Part shown: positions 5,933 to 5,947 of the stretch, piece by piece
Layout of the letters: every line of letters starts with the position of its first letter
Numbering within the stretch: position 1 is the stretch's first letter
From: Planctomycetaceae bacterium
Lineage (GTDB): Bacteria > Planctomycetota > Planctomycetia > Planctomycetales > Planctomycetaceae
Reading direction: 5' to 3'
Length of the DNA stretch: 5,947 nt
Assembly (NCBI GenBank): GCA_003503535.1
Contig: DOCI01000003.1
Span: 43,660 to 49,606, forward strand
Made by a program: the position numbers and the translations under genes
Notes under the pieces: generated by a model
Databases searched by the model: none
Told to the model about the DNA's origin: nothing
The model's input: the letters and a program-made list of their open reading frames with translations, nothing else

Positions 5933-5947
5933 CGCAGATGGACGCAG
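5933..5947 (+). repeat. possible start of a period-10 CGCAGATGGA repeat, cut by window end
   Basis: CGCAG recurs ten bases apart (5933-5937 and 5943-5947) in ACCGCAGATGGACGCAG, just after the DUF1295 stop. From general memory, ACCGCAGATG.ACGCAGAT-type intergenic repeats occur in several bacterial genomes including planctomycetes. Only one and a half units are visible, so array length, orientation and identity cannot be judged. Confidence 0.35.

Overview
The window looks like a piece of a planctomycete chromosome of moderate G+C. Two things point there: an S1-family sulfatase of the type these bacteria carry in large numbers, and a protein that opens with the J-like module (FYKLLGI...QPPNYYQLLGIPLEEDDLDVI) that I associate with planctomycete signalling and surface proteins. 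This is inference from protein style; there is no rRNA or marker gene here, and I do not name a genus.

Layout, left to right. (1) Bases 2-856, + strand: the C-terminal two thirds or so of a sulfatase whose start and formylglycine motif lie outside the window. (2) Bases 857-984: an AT-rich gap with a weak candidate promoter and an inverted repeat. (3) Bases 985-2868, +: a 627-residue single-pass membrane protein made of a J-like domain without HPD, one transmembrane helix, an acidic Ser-rich linker, a beta-sandwich-like region and about five PD40/TolB-type repeats. (4) Bases 2921-3952, - strand and convergent with gene 3: a membrane-anchored endonuclease/exonuclease/phosphatase (EEP) family protein with its catalytic set intact. 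(5) About 135 bases of divergent intergenic DNA with a cluster of small CTGAT/ATCAG palindromes. (6) Bases 4088-5143 and 5140-5910, +: a translationally coupled pair, a cyclopropane-synthase/coclaurine-N-methyltransferase-like SAM methyltransferase followed by a DUF1295 steroid-5-alpha-reductase-like membrane protein. (7) The last bases begin what may be a period-10 CGCAGATGGA repeat, cut by the window edge.

Only the last pair is clearly a functional unit. The stop of the first gene overlaps the ATG of the second, and the chemistry of both families suggests sequential modification of a lipid acyl chain or another hydrophobic substrate (inference). The methyltransferase has the overall body of plant coclaurine N-methyltransferases but keeps residues matching the bicarbonate-binding set of E. 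coli Cfa, so lipid C-methylation is the more likely job. The sulfatase, the J-like/propeller protein and the EEP protein show no direct link to each other beyond proximity.

I see no CRISPR array, tRNA, rRNA, insertion sequence or phage gene. The most unusual content is the multi-domain membrane protein and the methyltransferase/DUF1295 pair.
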